From Nereocystis luetkeana (taxonomy: Eukaryota; Sar; Phaeophyceae; Laminariales; Laminariaceae), in contig JARUPZ010000005.1 in assembly GCA_031213475.1 (NCBI GenBank), forward strand, positions 12,781,260-12,845,259: DNA of 64,000 nucleotides. Reading direction: 5' to 3'. Numbering within the stretch: position 1 is the first letter of the stretch; each line of letters starts with the position of its first letter. The translations under genes and the position numbers were made by a program. This document shows, in pieces, positions 43,290-53,956 of this stretch. Below the pieces are notes generated by a model. It ran no database searches and was not told the origin of the DNA. It saw nothing but the letters and a program-made list of their open reading frames with translations.

Positions 43290-44565
43290 TATATACCTGG
43301 GAAATGCCCTACAGAGAACTTCTGCAAGTTCTGTAAGACATTTATACCCGTACCCGGAACTTCTGTATGACCTTCATACCCGTACCCGGATCTTCTGTAA
43401 GTTCTGCAAGACATCCATACCCGTACCCGGAACTTCATCCATACCTGTAGTACCCGGAACTTCTGTAAGTTCTGATCTGTAGATCTTCGGCACAATACCC
43501 GGGGTAAGGGTATTCCCTCAGTACGATACCCGGGGTGCCGGTACAGATTAGGATGGCGTTGAGTAGCAAAGATGTCGGGAGACAGGACTTTTAACCCTTG
43601 ACAGACAGCAGCTTCATCTTGACATGCCGTGACTGACACCAAACTACTAGGTTTTAGTGTGGAACACTCGGCCGTACACCCTTGACAGCGCATGTTTGCC
43701 TTGCTAGACATGTCTCCCGACATCTTTGTCGAGAAAGTAATGTTATGCATTCTGACGTCATTTCACATCAGTGACACACACCACAAACGAAATGACGGCA
43801 TCACATTGTACCACCCCCCCCTCTCTCCCAACCACTAAAACCCGATCACACCAACACGCACATCCGTGCAGCTGCATCTAACTGTGATATGTGTACCCGG
43901 GGAGACGGCATATGAACGCTGCAGATTCTCGAGGATCTCCGTCAGACGGGGGTGGCGGCAGTTAACTTGTGACTGCGGAAGTGGCCCCATGGAGTTGGAA
44001 CGGTCCTTACCGTGAAAATCGTGAAAGACAGCTGAAACAGAAATGAGCTAAAAATGAGCGTGCATGGTATATACCTTGTACGCGTTGTTACCGGTGTAGT
44101 TTGTTGTGTTTCCAGTACACCAGTCGCAGCTTTTCGAAATGCATTTTATGTATTAATTTGACCAGACAATTCGTTGTTTTTTTACCCCTTGCGGTGGGTA
44201 TTTACCAGGGTATTACCCGGAACTTCTGTGAGTTCTGCACGCCCAGGCCACAATTGGAACATCTGTGAGTTCTGTACGCCCGGGCCACAATACCCAGGAA
44301 CTTATGTGAGATCTTTAAGGGTTTTATACCCGTACCCCGAACTTCTGTAAGTTATGTACGACCTCCATACCACTACCCGTAGCTTCTGTAAGTTCTGTAC
44401 GCCCCGTTTTACAATACCCGGGGTACCGGTACAACGTTTTCCTACCCGACCGGAAATCCTGTGAGTTCTATACCCTAACCCGCCACTTCTGTAAGTTCTG
44501 TAAGACACCCATAACCTAACCCAAAATCCACAAACCCTACAGAACCTAACCTTGGATGTTTTTAT
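43290..44565 (-). repeat. GAACTTACAGAAGTTC minisatellite element, copy 2 (inverted)
   Basis: In reverse complement this matches 19140-20985 in order, with both palindromic arrays (43300-43560 and 44200-44560). It lacks the MITE and the extra segment of copy 1 but contains its own 162-bp TIR insertion (43567-43728). Open frames follow the repeat period and are not genes. Confidence 0.7.
43567..43728. mobile_element. 162-bp MITE with CAAAGATGTCGGGAGACA ends
   Basis: Perfect 18-bp terminal inverted repeats (CAAAGATGTCGGGAGACA at 43567-43584 and its complement at 43711-43728) bound a segment absent from the paralogous copy at about 20400-20412. The flanks TTGAGTAG and TCGAGAAA could be a diverged 8-bp duplication. 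It is too small to code, and no second copy was seen in the window. Confidence 0.85.
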
Positions 44566-44965
44566 GAATTGATTGACTCATTCACCGCACGTGTATCTCA
44601 CCCTCCCCCCCCCGACAGCATCACAGCCGTATCCTCCTCTGCCTGCTCCCTCGCCGCCTTCTTTTTCTCCTCCTTCTGCTTGAACACTCAAGTGCTTGGG
44701 AGGACGCAAAAAACCCAGCATTTTTCATCTGCTAGCGCTATCGCCTCTACTGCCTTATTGTCGTGAGCAGTAGTCTCGCCCCTTGGCCCCCCTAACCCTA
44801 CGTCTGCTCCGTGCGCGTGTGTTGCATCGTACTTACTTTTTTCAGTATATTGAATATATATATGCTGATTTCAGTATGTGGCATCTGGGTCCGTATCAGG
44901 TATCGACAAACAAAAAATACGAATATCTAGGGAGGTATAGTTTTTCTCAGAAAAATAAACCTCCC
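44566..44965. other. Unassigned, weak minus-strand coding-like patch
   Basis: Reverse complement of 44600-44760 gives a Lys/Glu-rich stretch (FKQKEEKKKAAREQAEED) interrupted upstream by a stop. The plus frame is a proline- and serine-rich mirror. Neither can be assigned. Confidence 0.15.
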
Positions 44966-45395
44966 CGCGTGTGGGTGTGTTCTTCACACTAAACCGTCCT
45001 TTCTACCCGTCGACATCCAGCTCAACCAGTGTCCGTGCCGATTCTTCAATCCTAGAAGAGATACAAGTTATGTGGCCACAAAGGCACGCCACAGAGATAC
45101 TACGTTGCCACGTACCAGGTACCAGGCATGCAGTAAAGACAGCAGTGGGCAATAAAATGCCATGTCCTCCTCCTAGATAGGACAGGCACGACATACACAT
45201 TCTATGAAATAGATAAACAAAAGAAAACAATTAAACAGAAAACAAAGAAGACCAATCAAAAGAGAAGAAGAAAGAAAAAAAAACGAAAACAAAAATAGAA
45301 GAAACCGACTGTCCTGCCCCCTCCCCGCACGCGAGGTGGCTGACACTGGACCAACAGCACTACTTGTAAACAGGGGAAGCCAATGGACCAAGGGA
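44966..45395 (+). repeat. Dispersed repeat R3, copy b
   Basis: This carries GTGTTCTTCACACTAAACCG, CTACCCGTCGACATCCAGCT, CAATCCTAGAAGAGATACAA, a GACAGGCACGACATACAC word, an A-rich stretch and GTCCTGCCCCCTCCCCGCA. The frame reading SVRADSSILEEIQV is open, as in copies a and c. Confidence 0.75.
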
Positions 45396-45659
45396 AAAAT
45401 AACATTTCAAAAATAACAGGCAGACCAAAGCCCGAAGCACCCTGCAGGTACCAGCAGCATTATGTGGTACGCGTAGTATATTAGCCAGGTTCTCTTGAAT
45501 TAGACAATTTATCTCGACCATCTAGATCCATTTTGGTTTTGATATTTCATTACAATTTCACTTTTTCGAACTGAAACAAAATCGCGTTGCGAGATAATGC
45601 TCCGACCTGTTCGAATCCGTTCAGACACTGGAAATCATGAACGATCCCCGGTCTCAAAA

Positions 45660-46905
45660 ACTGTTCAAGGGTTCCCAGACGAAGCCATCGTAAGGGATTT
45701 GGTGCAATTCTATGACGCGGGAGTAGTTCGAACGAGGAGCAGGATCAGTTGGCCTGCGTCCGAAGGGCTGTATGGGGCATGTTTTACGCCGATGACGCAG
45801 GAATTGTCTCGACGTCGGCTAAAGGGCTCCCAAAGATGATGACAGACATCGTGACTGTCTTCGAAGCCGCGGGCCTCACGGTGTCGGAAAAGAAGACAGA
45901 GACAATGTTTCTAAAAACACCAGACCAGCCAACCCTCGCACCACCGCTCGTCATCGAAGCAGCAGGCCAGAGGTGTAAGCAGACGGCCCGGTTCTTGTAC
46001 CTAGGCGGCATTATCCACGAACACGCTGACCTCTCGCTCGAAATCGACCGTCTCATGCGAGCATGCTATAAACGGTTCATCCCGAAGTTGTATGATAGGA
46101 CAACCGCCCCCCTTAACCTGAAAGTCCGAATGCCTGAAGACCGAGGTGATTGAGACCCGGCTGTAAGGGTGTGCGACGTGGAACCTCAGGGCGGAACACT
46201 TTGTCAAGCTTCGAACGGCTCACAACCACGTCCTGTTGCGAGACATGCCCTTTTAGCACCGATTTCGTACTGACCATGCCACCCTCTCGCACGCGAAGAT
46301 CCTCAAGATGACAAAGTGCGAGAGCATCGAAACGATCATCCGTGAGCGGCGGCTCTTCTTTGCGGGGGGCGTGGCACGGCAAAGCAAAAGCAGCGATTCC
46401 CCAGTCGGGTAATGTGCGGGACGATGGCCGGTGCAGAAAACCCGAGACCTGGCGGACAGTTTAACACTTGGCATGGATGCATAGCCGAGGATCTTAGGGA
46501 GTTCCGAGCCACCGAACGGTTAACGGAACTCGCCCCCTTGGTGTTTGGAGTTGAGACCGCGCTGTGGTCCACAGCAGCAAAAAAAGCGGGAAAGCGGTAC
46601 CGGGGGATGCTTGAAGCAGCCGAACGGTTCATGCTGAAGTGGCACAAAGGTGAGGCTGATATGAGTAGGAAACGCCGCGCATCCGCCGTGGGTGGTGTCC
46701 TAGGGAATGATGGGGGTGGGGGCAACAGGAGCAGTGGGAGCAAACCCGACCAAGGGAATGCGGGGAGAAAAGGAAACAGCGGGGAGGGAATGGAACTGGA
46801 GCAGTAGAAGGGAAATTGGGGTGGACGAAAGTAGGAAGGAGATGGAAGATAGCGTAGCAACACACCAAGCCCTTATGCTACCTGCTTATCCTACCGTACT
46901 CTGAA
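45660..46905 (+). pseudogene. LINE reverse transcriptase (family B), broken copy
   Basis: The catalytic core is visible: FYADDAGIVS with YADD at 45785-45796, then GLTVSEKKTETMFLKTP and FLYLGGIIHEHADLSLEID. A frame change lies upstream near 45740. An inserted C at about 46132 shifts the frame after LKVRM, TAA follows at about 46164 in the restored reading direction, and another shift lies near 46390. The C-terminal part (46412-46807) is open, with VEDLREFR-like AEDLREFRATE, RGMLEAAERFMLKWHKGE and a terminal TAG, then a 3' UTR of about 100 bp. It is inactive and was never a host gene. Confidence 0.88.
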
Positions 46906-46977
46906 GGCGACGCCGGCACTACTAGGCCCTCTTATCCCCATTTCGTGTAAATCGATAACATTGAGAAAAAATTACAG

Positions 46978-47313
46978 TTACACAACGAGATCGTCAGTTT
47001 TCGGACCAATAAAAGGCTCAGGCAAGCTTGAGGGCGTGTCTAAACTCCCACCAAAGAGCATGGGAACCAGCGGAACAGAGCGAGGCTGTTCGAGGTGATT
47101 CGTTCCTGTCCTAAAACAAAACGTGTTTGGGTCCATGCAGAATCCTGGGCCTCGCAAGCCGAATCGGCACGAACGGTATATTGTGCACATGCCACGGCAA
47201 ATTGGTGTCCACGCCCATCTTCGGTGATGTCCATCTACATCACATAATCTGCTATTTGTTCCCGTTCGGTCGGGCCGTTCGGTCCTCCCAAACAAGACAA
47301 AGGGATGCAACAC
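46978..47313 (-). other. Coding candidate, unknown
   Basis: The minus strand is open in two frames, one ending in FGGSLDTPSSLPEPFIGPKT before a stop at 46978, the other reading MDITEDGRGHQFAVACAQYT. Either could be an exon, but no family is recognised and the plus strand is also open. The signal is compositional only. Confidence 0.2.
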
Positions 47314-47399
47314 TTCTTCCTGTTCCTAGATATATATACTGTTTTCCTCGGGCTGCACTAAAATTTTTCGTTTCCCACAACCAATCAACCCCAATTCAT

Positions 47400-47703
47400 C
47401 GTCCCCGGTGGCATGGTAGGTGGTCCGCGTGCCTGCCAAGATCAATTTCGTGGGTTCAAGTCTCACTGAGTGCATGCTCGTGGCTTTTTCTCGCAAAAAC
47501 AAAATGATTAGCCGAAAGCGCGAGAGCGTGAGTTATCTACATTCGATGAAAATCGACGAGCAGTGGAAATGCTGAACCGTTTGCGCGACAAACAATAAAG
47601 GCACGTACCGGGGGGGAGAAGGGTGGACACCTGAGACCACGGCTTGTCCAGAAGCTCGTTGAGGGTAAAACCTCCCACGAGAAAGGCTGGAAAGTAAAAG
47701 TGA
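47400..47703 (+). mobile_element. SINE family 2, full-length copy
   Basis: The head GTCCCCGGTGGCATGGTAGG includes box A, and GGGTTCAAGTCTCACTGAG includes box B. The body follows with GAAAGCGCGAGAGCGTGAGT, AAATCGACGAGCAGTGGAAA, GGCACGTACCGGGG and AGGCTGGAAAGTAAAAGTGA. It matches the copies at 22446, 52013 and 52482. Confidence 0.88.
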
Positions 47704-47704
47704 T

Positions 47705-48395
47705 GTTTAAACGATATAATAAAAATCATGCGGCAAATAATGTTCCATTCGGTTCGTTCCAAAGCTCTCTGGGGGGGGTTGAAACACACCCTGAGGCAAA
47801 TCACTAATCACTCAAGAAGGCATGCGAATCGCTATCTGGCTTATCGGCGTGGTCAGAGCGTCTTGGGTCTGCACGACTATGGCGGCCCCACAAGGTAAGA
47901 GGCTTACCAGGGTCCTTAGGCAAGTCGCCTGCGAACATTTAGTGGTATCCGGTGAACTGTGTCGATAGCTTGCTTGGGCGTGTTTTGGCGACCAACCAGC
48001 TTGGCTGAGCCGCCTCTTGACCCTATGACTCAAGCGTCCTACCCCAGTGCTCGTCTCACAGACAGCGGATCCTATCCGAAGAGGGCTTCATCTTCACCGC
48101 CCTGCTGCTCGAAGGAAATCCCCCCTCTGCTGTGTCATGAGCGATCATGCACAAGTTGACTTTGGGTCCGAAAGGTTTGATTTTGGGTCCAAAACTGGAA
48201 AAGAGGGTTTTAGCTGTAGGGTTGGCGCGGTGTATTTGAACTCGTGTTTAAGCTGCAACGACATCACAATGCACACCACCCTCGAGAGTAGTCACGGTCG
48301 CTGCCCTGGTGTATGATCTTCAACCTGTAATGTAATTAGCGCACGAGATGCCGTCCAGCAGTAGAAAATTTGGTTTCAGTCGTGGAGGGTTGGTG
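47705..48395. other. No gene assigned
   Basis: This is mixed sequence of moderate GC. A plus-strand frame at 47959-48159 is open with cysteine- and serine-rich text, but nothing recognisable. It contains the near-duplicate TTGACTTTGGGTCCGAA and TTGATTTTGGGTCCAAA at about 48154-48195. Confidence 0.35.
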
Positions 48396-48397
48396 AA

Positions 48398-48414
48398 GTA
48401 GGGTTAGGGTTAGG
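48398..48414 (+). repeat. Interstitial telomere-like repeat
   Basis: GTAGGGTTAGGGTTAGG gives just under three TTAGGG units. It is short enough to be chance, but the same motif edges the minisatellite element at about 19180. Confidence 0.5.
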
Positions 48415-48524
48415 ACCTACCTACGCCAAGGCAGGGCCAGATACACCCATTTGCAGGTCTGCTGTTCTCATTCACTTTCGCATATTCGGCCAAATGTCTC
48501 ATGGTCAAAGGCAGCTGATACCTA

Positions 48525-48629
48525 TTACGGGGGGCCATAGTTAACAGGACCAAATATTGTGAGTAAAAATGGTTAAACATATATGTTTTTATGTGTACCA
48601 TAGGTCCTGTTAACTATGGTCCCCCGTAA
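48525..48629. mobile_element. TTACGGGGG MITE, copy 5
   Basis: This is a 105-bp palindrome with ends TTACGGGGGGCCATAGTTAA and TTAACTATGGTCCCCCGTAA, flanked by TA on both sides. The two arms are nearly perfect complements apart from the loop. Confidence 0.92.
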
Positions 48630-48689
48630 TAGACAAATCTACAGACCTCTCTTGAGTCTGGTAGGCCAACGCAGCGGAGCTGTAAACCC

Positions 48690-49700
48690 CAATACCGCAA
48701 ACCCGGCATGCTCCACAATATGGATTATGTTCCCTACAAAAAATGTTTTTGTGCCAATTTCAGTTGAAGGCTCGCCCCCCGGTAAGAAAGCGGGTCGGAT
48801 CCGCCCCTGATGGGGGCTGCTGTTTTTCCAGGTATTTTGTGTTTGGACTCTGTACCTGATAGAAGAAAGATAGATGGTATCTAGGCGAATATTTGGATCC
48901 ATCGTAGACTGTCAAGGTGCAACGTTGCGGACACTGAAACACCAATACCGTAAACCTAGCATCTCATCTTACCAAAAATGTTTTTCCCCCCCCAAAAAGC
49001 TTTTTATGTACTATTTTTAGTATGCGCAGGTTCACCCACTGGTACAAGAGGGTGTCAGATCCATCCGTAATGGGGATTGTTGTTCTTTCCGGTTTGGGCA
49101 TTCTAGACTCGACGTCTAATAGAGAAGATATGGCTAATACCTACAGACGGATGTACGAACCTCATCCCTGTGTTATTGCATATGATGGTTCTGAAATAAA
49201 TGAAGAAATCACCAGAGTACCGCAAACCTGACATACTCCACAAAACGTCATCTGTGACCATTTTTTGTTGTACCGTTATTAGTATGTGCAGGCTCGCCCA
49301 CCTGTTACAATAGTACGTCAAGTCCACCCGTTTTGGCGCTGCTGTTCCTCCTGGTTTCGATGTAATACTCCAAACGTCTTGTGACTGAAATATAGGTGAC
49401 ATCAAGCTGAACCTATCAGCATCCCTGAAGTATAATTGCATAAATTTGTTGCAAAGCAAACATCAATACCGTAAGCCTGACATACTACAAAAATCGTCGC
49501 AGTGTTGACATTAAAACACGCCATTTCTTGGGCTGTGCTGTTAATACGCAGGCTCGTACACATCGCCTGCCTCGGGTGAGGTGAAGGTCCGGCGATGGAT
49601 TTGCCTGCCATCTTGAGCGCTTAGCCATATTTTTATAGAAGTCATTGGTGCAAGCAGAAATACGTTAAGCGTGAGCTGTGGCTCGAGGAGCAGGCTATCA
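48690..49700 (+). repeat. Tandem array, unit about 255 bp, four to five units
   Basis: The unit start AATACCGYAAACCTAGCAT or AATACCGCAAACCYGACAT occurs at about 48691, 48944, 49216 and 49465, with a diverged start near 49660. Each unit then has a CRCAAAAAAYG word, ATGCGCAGGCTCGCCCACC and GATCCRYCCGTRATGGGG. Minus-strand frames run through single units but shift between units, so a coding function is not established. It could be a decayed exon array or a plain satellite. Confidence 0.7.
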
Positions 49701-49859
49701 GTGCCTATGTTCTGGATCTGGGTAAAGGCGCGCACAACAAGAAGATTTCCTGAAGGCCGTCACCGAGTTAGTAGCAGCTGGAGTATACCGAGTCGTCGGT
49801 GGCAAGTGGGGCCAGCTACAGACACAGAGGGGGGGGTGCGGGGGGTAGCTAAGTAAACA

Positions 49860-50340
49860 TGACATACCAGGGTATAGTTTCGTCTGGGGGCAGTTGTAAG
49901 GGGTCGTGGTGTTATGCTTCCAACGCCCGATCGCCCTGTTATGCAAACACGGCGAACACATTTTTGTGTTTCGTCTTGGGGGGTTGCACGGCGTTGAAAG
50001 GCTGAAACATGAACGCCTCGCTTTGATCGAACCGCGTACATGCTGTAAATAATTACACTTCTTTATTTCTCACCAGGTATTTTTATTGGTATTTCACGGT
50101 TGTCGTCGCCCAATCACGAAACGTTTTCAAGTTTGACTACGGGGCCATAAAACGCGCGTGTGGCTGAACCCAAACTTGTTGTACCGAAAAGTACAGCAAG
50201 GACTTACCCGACGTCCATACTAGCCTCTGCTCGCTACTCCGTCCCCCAAACACCTAAAATATCCGCCGTTCAACACCAACAAATAGCCCGCACCAACGCT
50301 GCATAGCCTTGTTAGGACCAAGTTCTATCTTCCAAGCGAA
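49860..50340. other. No gene assigned
   Basis: This is mixed sequence with no repeat, RNA or convincing reading frame. Confidence 0.35.
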
Positions 50341-50885
50341 CACATCCATTGCGTCATTCGGAGACTATTCAAGGCTGGTTATTCGGCTCGCAAAATCCAA
50401 CGCCCTATGTCAGATTGTACGACAGCCAAATCCGGAATCGTGCTCGTAAGGAAGTTGGACAAGTTTCCGCCTTCGCCGCATCTCTGCTTCTGGCGCTCGA
50501 AAAATGCCAGGATGCTGACGCGGTGTGGGGGTGCGGGGGGGGGGGACGATGGTAAACGCCCGACACGAAAAATACTCGCCCAACAATGGGATTCTGCATC
50601 TCACTAAAGTGCCTAAGCAACGACAGCACAACCACCTTGGGAACAAGTTTATGTGGTTGGCAGAATACATCCCCATCGCTCGCTTGAAGCACGGTCCGCG
50701 TTTGCACTGGTTGCCTATCTCCTTACACCCAATCCCAGCGGGCGCATTCTACTGCAGGCAACTGCAAATCGTTCCTGCGAGGGCGTACGGGACGTCGTCA
50801 TCGCCTACACGCTCCTTCTGGCTAGAACTCCCTGTACGCGGGGGGGGGCGGTCGTCGGGGAAGTGTGGGTGGAAAACATCGTGAT
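50340..50885 (+). other. Two coding-like plus-strand patches, unknown protein
   Basis: The first patch (50349-50530) reads TIQGWLFGSQNPTPYVRLYD, then RARKEVGQVSAFAASLLLAL. The second (50660-50870) reads SAFALVAYLLTPNPSGRILL, then GVRDVVIAYTLLLARTP. They lie in different frames separated by a G run at about 50536-50545 and may be two exons or a frameshifted relic. I do not recognise the protein. The opposite strand is also open but proline-rich. Confidence 0.3.
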
Positions 50886-51390
50886 TTGTTTTTCGCGTTA
50901 ATGTGGGTGAGCTGGAAATGTGTGTTCGATACAGCTGCAGTAGGATGGGGGGGGCAATACACATACACATGTGCAAACGAACTACGAGGTTACTACTCGT
51001 ATTGTGCATGTAAGAGTACACCGTCGACGATACCATACAATCATCTGACCCGTGGTGACCACCAGGCGCTGTACCGGGAAATGCGGTAGCATGTTGATGT
51101 TGAACTGCACTGCCGTGATGTTGCACAGCTGGTGCCGCATATGCTATGGATGATCGAGACACCAAATATCGTATAGGTAGCTACCAGGTATCTATCAAGA
51201 CTGCCAAGAAACGAGCAGCATGTTACCCGACTTATACGTCTACCAGCAGCAGTAGTAGTTGTTATATCTACAGTAGTACAAGGTAGATATTTACTTGTAT
51301 GTACCTCATCTCGAGTAGTAAAACGGCAGGGTTCTTGGTACCATGATCTCGAGCGTACTTGGTGCGGTGATCTGTCGATACTGCTATATA
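50886..51390. other. No gene assigned
   Basis: This is mixed sequence containing TACCAGGTA at 51182-51190. A long minus-strand frame (51595-51041) is open but cysteine-, serine- and arginine-rich without a domain, so I reject it as a gene. Confidence 0.35.
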
Positions 51391-51391
51391 T

Positions 51392-51625
51392 AAGGGGCAA
51401 GAAACGACGAACTCTCGTCGTCGTGGCAGAACGCGTAACGCAGTACCGCGCAGCAAAAAGAGCAAGACACCCGAAACGAAAAGACATACACCGCCAGACT
51501 TCGGTACATAAGGGGCAACAAACGACGCACTCTCGTAGCCATGGCATAGCGCGAAGAACACAGCAGTACCGCACAGCAATAAGGAAGGACAACAAAAAAC
51601 GAACATGGCCACCCCCAGACTTCAG
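51392..51625 (+). repeat. Tandem duplication of about 118 bp
   Basis: TAAGGGGCAAGAAACGACGA and TAAGGGGCAACAAACGACGC open two units. Both continue with ACTCTCGT, CAGTACCGCRCAGCAA and CCRGACTTCRGTA. The region 51626-52012 holds nothing further I can assign. Confidence 0.7.
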
Positions 51626-52012
51626 TAAGAAACCCAGGCTTGCTTGAGCTTGCGAGTGAAAAGTAGACTTCGGCCGGCCATGTATTCGTAGTATCTAGAA
51701 CCCACCAAGGGCGCCTAAAATCGGCGTTTCTCCTGTTTTTACTACTGTAATTCGGTCCTGCTTACTGTCGATGCTCCCCCGTAGTAAATGATTTGTTCTT
51801 AAACGATTGCCCATGTACGTACTGTTGTCGTATAACAGAACAGATAATCGATTCTTACATCAGGATCGATATATATTTGAGGACAGATCCATTCCCGTCT
51901 TTGTGTCTCATGTATCTGAAATTCGACGTCGCTCGTGATGCCGAGGGCACGACCCGCAGCATTTGCATGATGTAGCACAAAACCTAGCACCAGGTAGAAG
52001 TTTGATCTTAAC

Positions 52013-52315
52013 TTCACTTTTACTTTCCAGCCTTGCTCGCGGGAGGTTTTACCCTCAACGAGCTTCCGGACAAGCCGTGGTCACAGGGTGTCCACCCTTC
52101 CCCCCGGTACGCGCCCTTTTTTTGTCGCGCATAGGTTCAGCATACCCACTGCTCGTCGATTTTCATCGAATGTAACTATAACTCACGCTCTCGCGCTTTC
52201 CGTCAATCTATTTCTTTTTTTGCAAGAAAAAGCCACGAGCATGCACTCGGTGAGACTCGAGTTCACGAAATTGATCTTGACAGGCACACGGACAACCTAC
52301 CAAGCCACCGGGGAC
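52013..52315 (-). mobile_element. SINE family 2, full-length copy
   Basis: On the minus strand it starts GTCCCCGGTGGCTTGGTAGG (box A) and has GTGAACTCGAGTCTCACCG at the box B position, where the CGAGTTC order shows a mutated box. The body and GGCTGGAAAGTAAAAGTGA end match the other copies. Confidence 0.85.
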
Positions 52316-52481
52316 GCCTGCACCAACTATATTGTAAAATGTACCTGGTATTTACAGCTCTCGCGCAGCATCTCACAGCGGCAGGTTTGCAATTACCAAC
52401 AAGTAGTTGATTGTATACCGTAGATCATGGCCTGTCGTAACACAACAGTTGTCGTATATATACCAGAACAAACAGCTTCTT

Positions 52482-52664
52482 TCTTTTTTTTTTATACACC
52501 ATTTTCACTTTCCAGCCTTGCTCGTGGCAGGTTTTACCCTCAACAAGCTTCTGGACAAACCGTGTTCACAGGTGTCCACCCTTCTCCCCCCCAGTACGTG
52601 CCCTTTTTTTGTCGCGCACAGGGTTCAGCATTCCCACTGCTCGTCGTTTTTTCTTCCAATGTAG
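52482..52664 (-). mobile_element. SINE family 2, 5'-truncated copy
   Basis: Only the 3' part is present: the complements of GGCAGGTTTTACCCTCAACA, GTGTTCACAGGTGTCCACCC and GTTCAGCATTCCCACTGCTC. The T run at about 52484-52493 is its A tail on the other strand. It lies 170 bp from another copy in the same orientation. Confidence 0.82.
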
Positions 52665-52807
52665 TACGCGTACCGTACCTGTACATGTACTAAAACTTTG
52701 TTTCTGGCAAAATTAGAGCCAACACAAAAATACGCAATGGGCCAAGTACCAGTACGAGTGCTATCTTTCTGTCTTCACATTCTACGGTGGCAGCTCCTTA
52801 CGAATAG

Positions 52808-53026
52808 GCAAAGATCACACACCTGAATGCCTATCTCGGACACGACCACGGGCTGCTGACAGTCGACATGCCACACCCCCCGCCCCTGCCGTCCTCTGCG
52901 CTGGTGCAGTCCTCTGCCCCTCTGCCATCCTCTCCTTCCAATGAAGAAGAGTCTGCGAGCTTAATGTCCACCAGATGCCTTCCGCAACCTTCTTTCTGGG
53001 AGCAGACCCTTCGGGAGTCCTGTTGA
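52808..53026 (+). other. Coding-like frame, unknown protein C-terminus
   Basis: A 72-codon frame between the stops at 52805 and 53024 reads NAYLGHDHGLLTVDMPHPPP, a serine/proline segment, SNEEESASLMSTRCLPQPSF and a final LRESC. An ATG is available at 52868. The composition is protein-like and ends in an ordinary stop, but the minus strand is open over a similar length. No family is recognised. It may be the last exon of a gene or a relic. Confidence 0.3.
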
Positions 53027-53029
53027 TAG

Positions 53030-53956
53030 TCCTCTTTCAATAGGGACAGTAACAGAACGCAGTTAACTCCCAAGCTCCTCCTCGCGAGAGTCGCGGGTGC
53101 TCGCCGGTGCAACAACCGCCAGGACTCTCGTCTCCTGAAAAGTAAATGCACACTTTGTTTAGCATTCTCGTGTATTTCGGCTAGCCCTTGGTTTTTGGGC
53201 TTCGGGAGTATACCTTCGCAACGCTCGCATCTTAAGCCACAGGAGAGGAACGCTGCCCGAACCGAGTAGCGCAGATACCATCTTCGACCTTCGTGCGCTT
53301 TAACGACCGCTGCTGCTCATCAGGAAGTGGGCTAGAAGGTGGCTACGGCTTGATGGGATTCAAACGCTGTGTTTCCCTTGGTGTTTTTCTTGCTCGTGCC
53401 TGGTACCTCGTGCCCGTACTGCTGTATTTCATGCATAATCCCTGCCCCTCTATATATTAATTATATATAGACAGCGTGATGCCCAAATTATAAATTCATC
53501 ATATTGTTGCCTCTAATACCAACTTGTTCAATATATATATGCCTCACTTACTCACAACTTTTTCAAGCTCCCTTCTTCCAACAACGTAAAACAATGCATC
53601 TCTCACATACTCCGAAATCATCATGTTCAAGCTGCCTTCGTCCAACGTTCCAACCTGTTGTCCTTTGCGACGTCATCTTCGAAACACACACGTGTTCTTG
53701 CCGTTCTGTGCTTTGAACATCCGGTCCAGGTCATCTACCGCCGAATTACCCGAAGTCCATCGAAGTTAATTTCTTTCGAGCTACCGAGGGGCTCACGCAA
53801 TCCTCTCTGTCGTATTTTGTACACTACATACAACACGCTGTGGACTACTGCAGACAACAAAGCAGTACCTACCTCTATATGCTCTGCAACAACACCCAAT
53901 TTCTATATCATCCTCCCTATCTCCTTCTACCGCAGCACACTGCAGTACACACACAA
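53030..53956. other. No gene assigned
   Basis: This is mixed sequence. Two overlapping plus-strand frames (53504-53716 and 53658-53975) are open without domain content. Confidence 0.35.

Noticed and set aside
51041..51595. 184-codon minus-strand frame
   Set aside because: It overlaps a recent 118-bp tandem duplication and has no domain.
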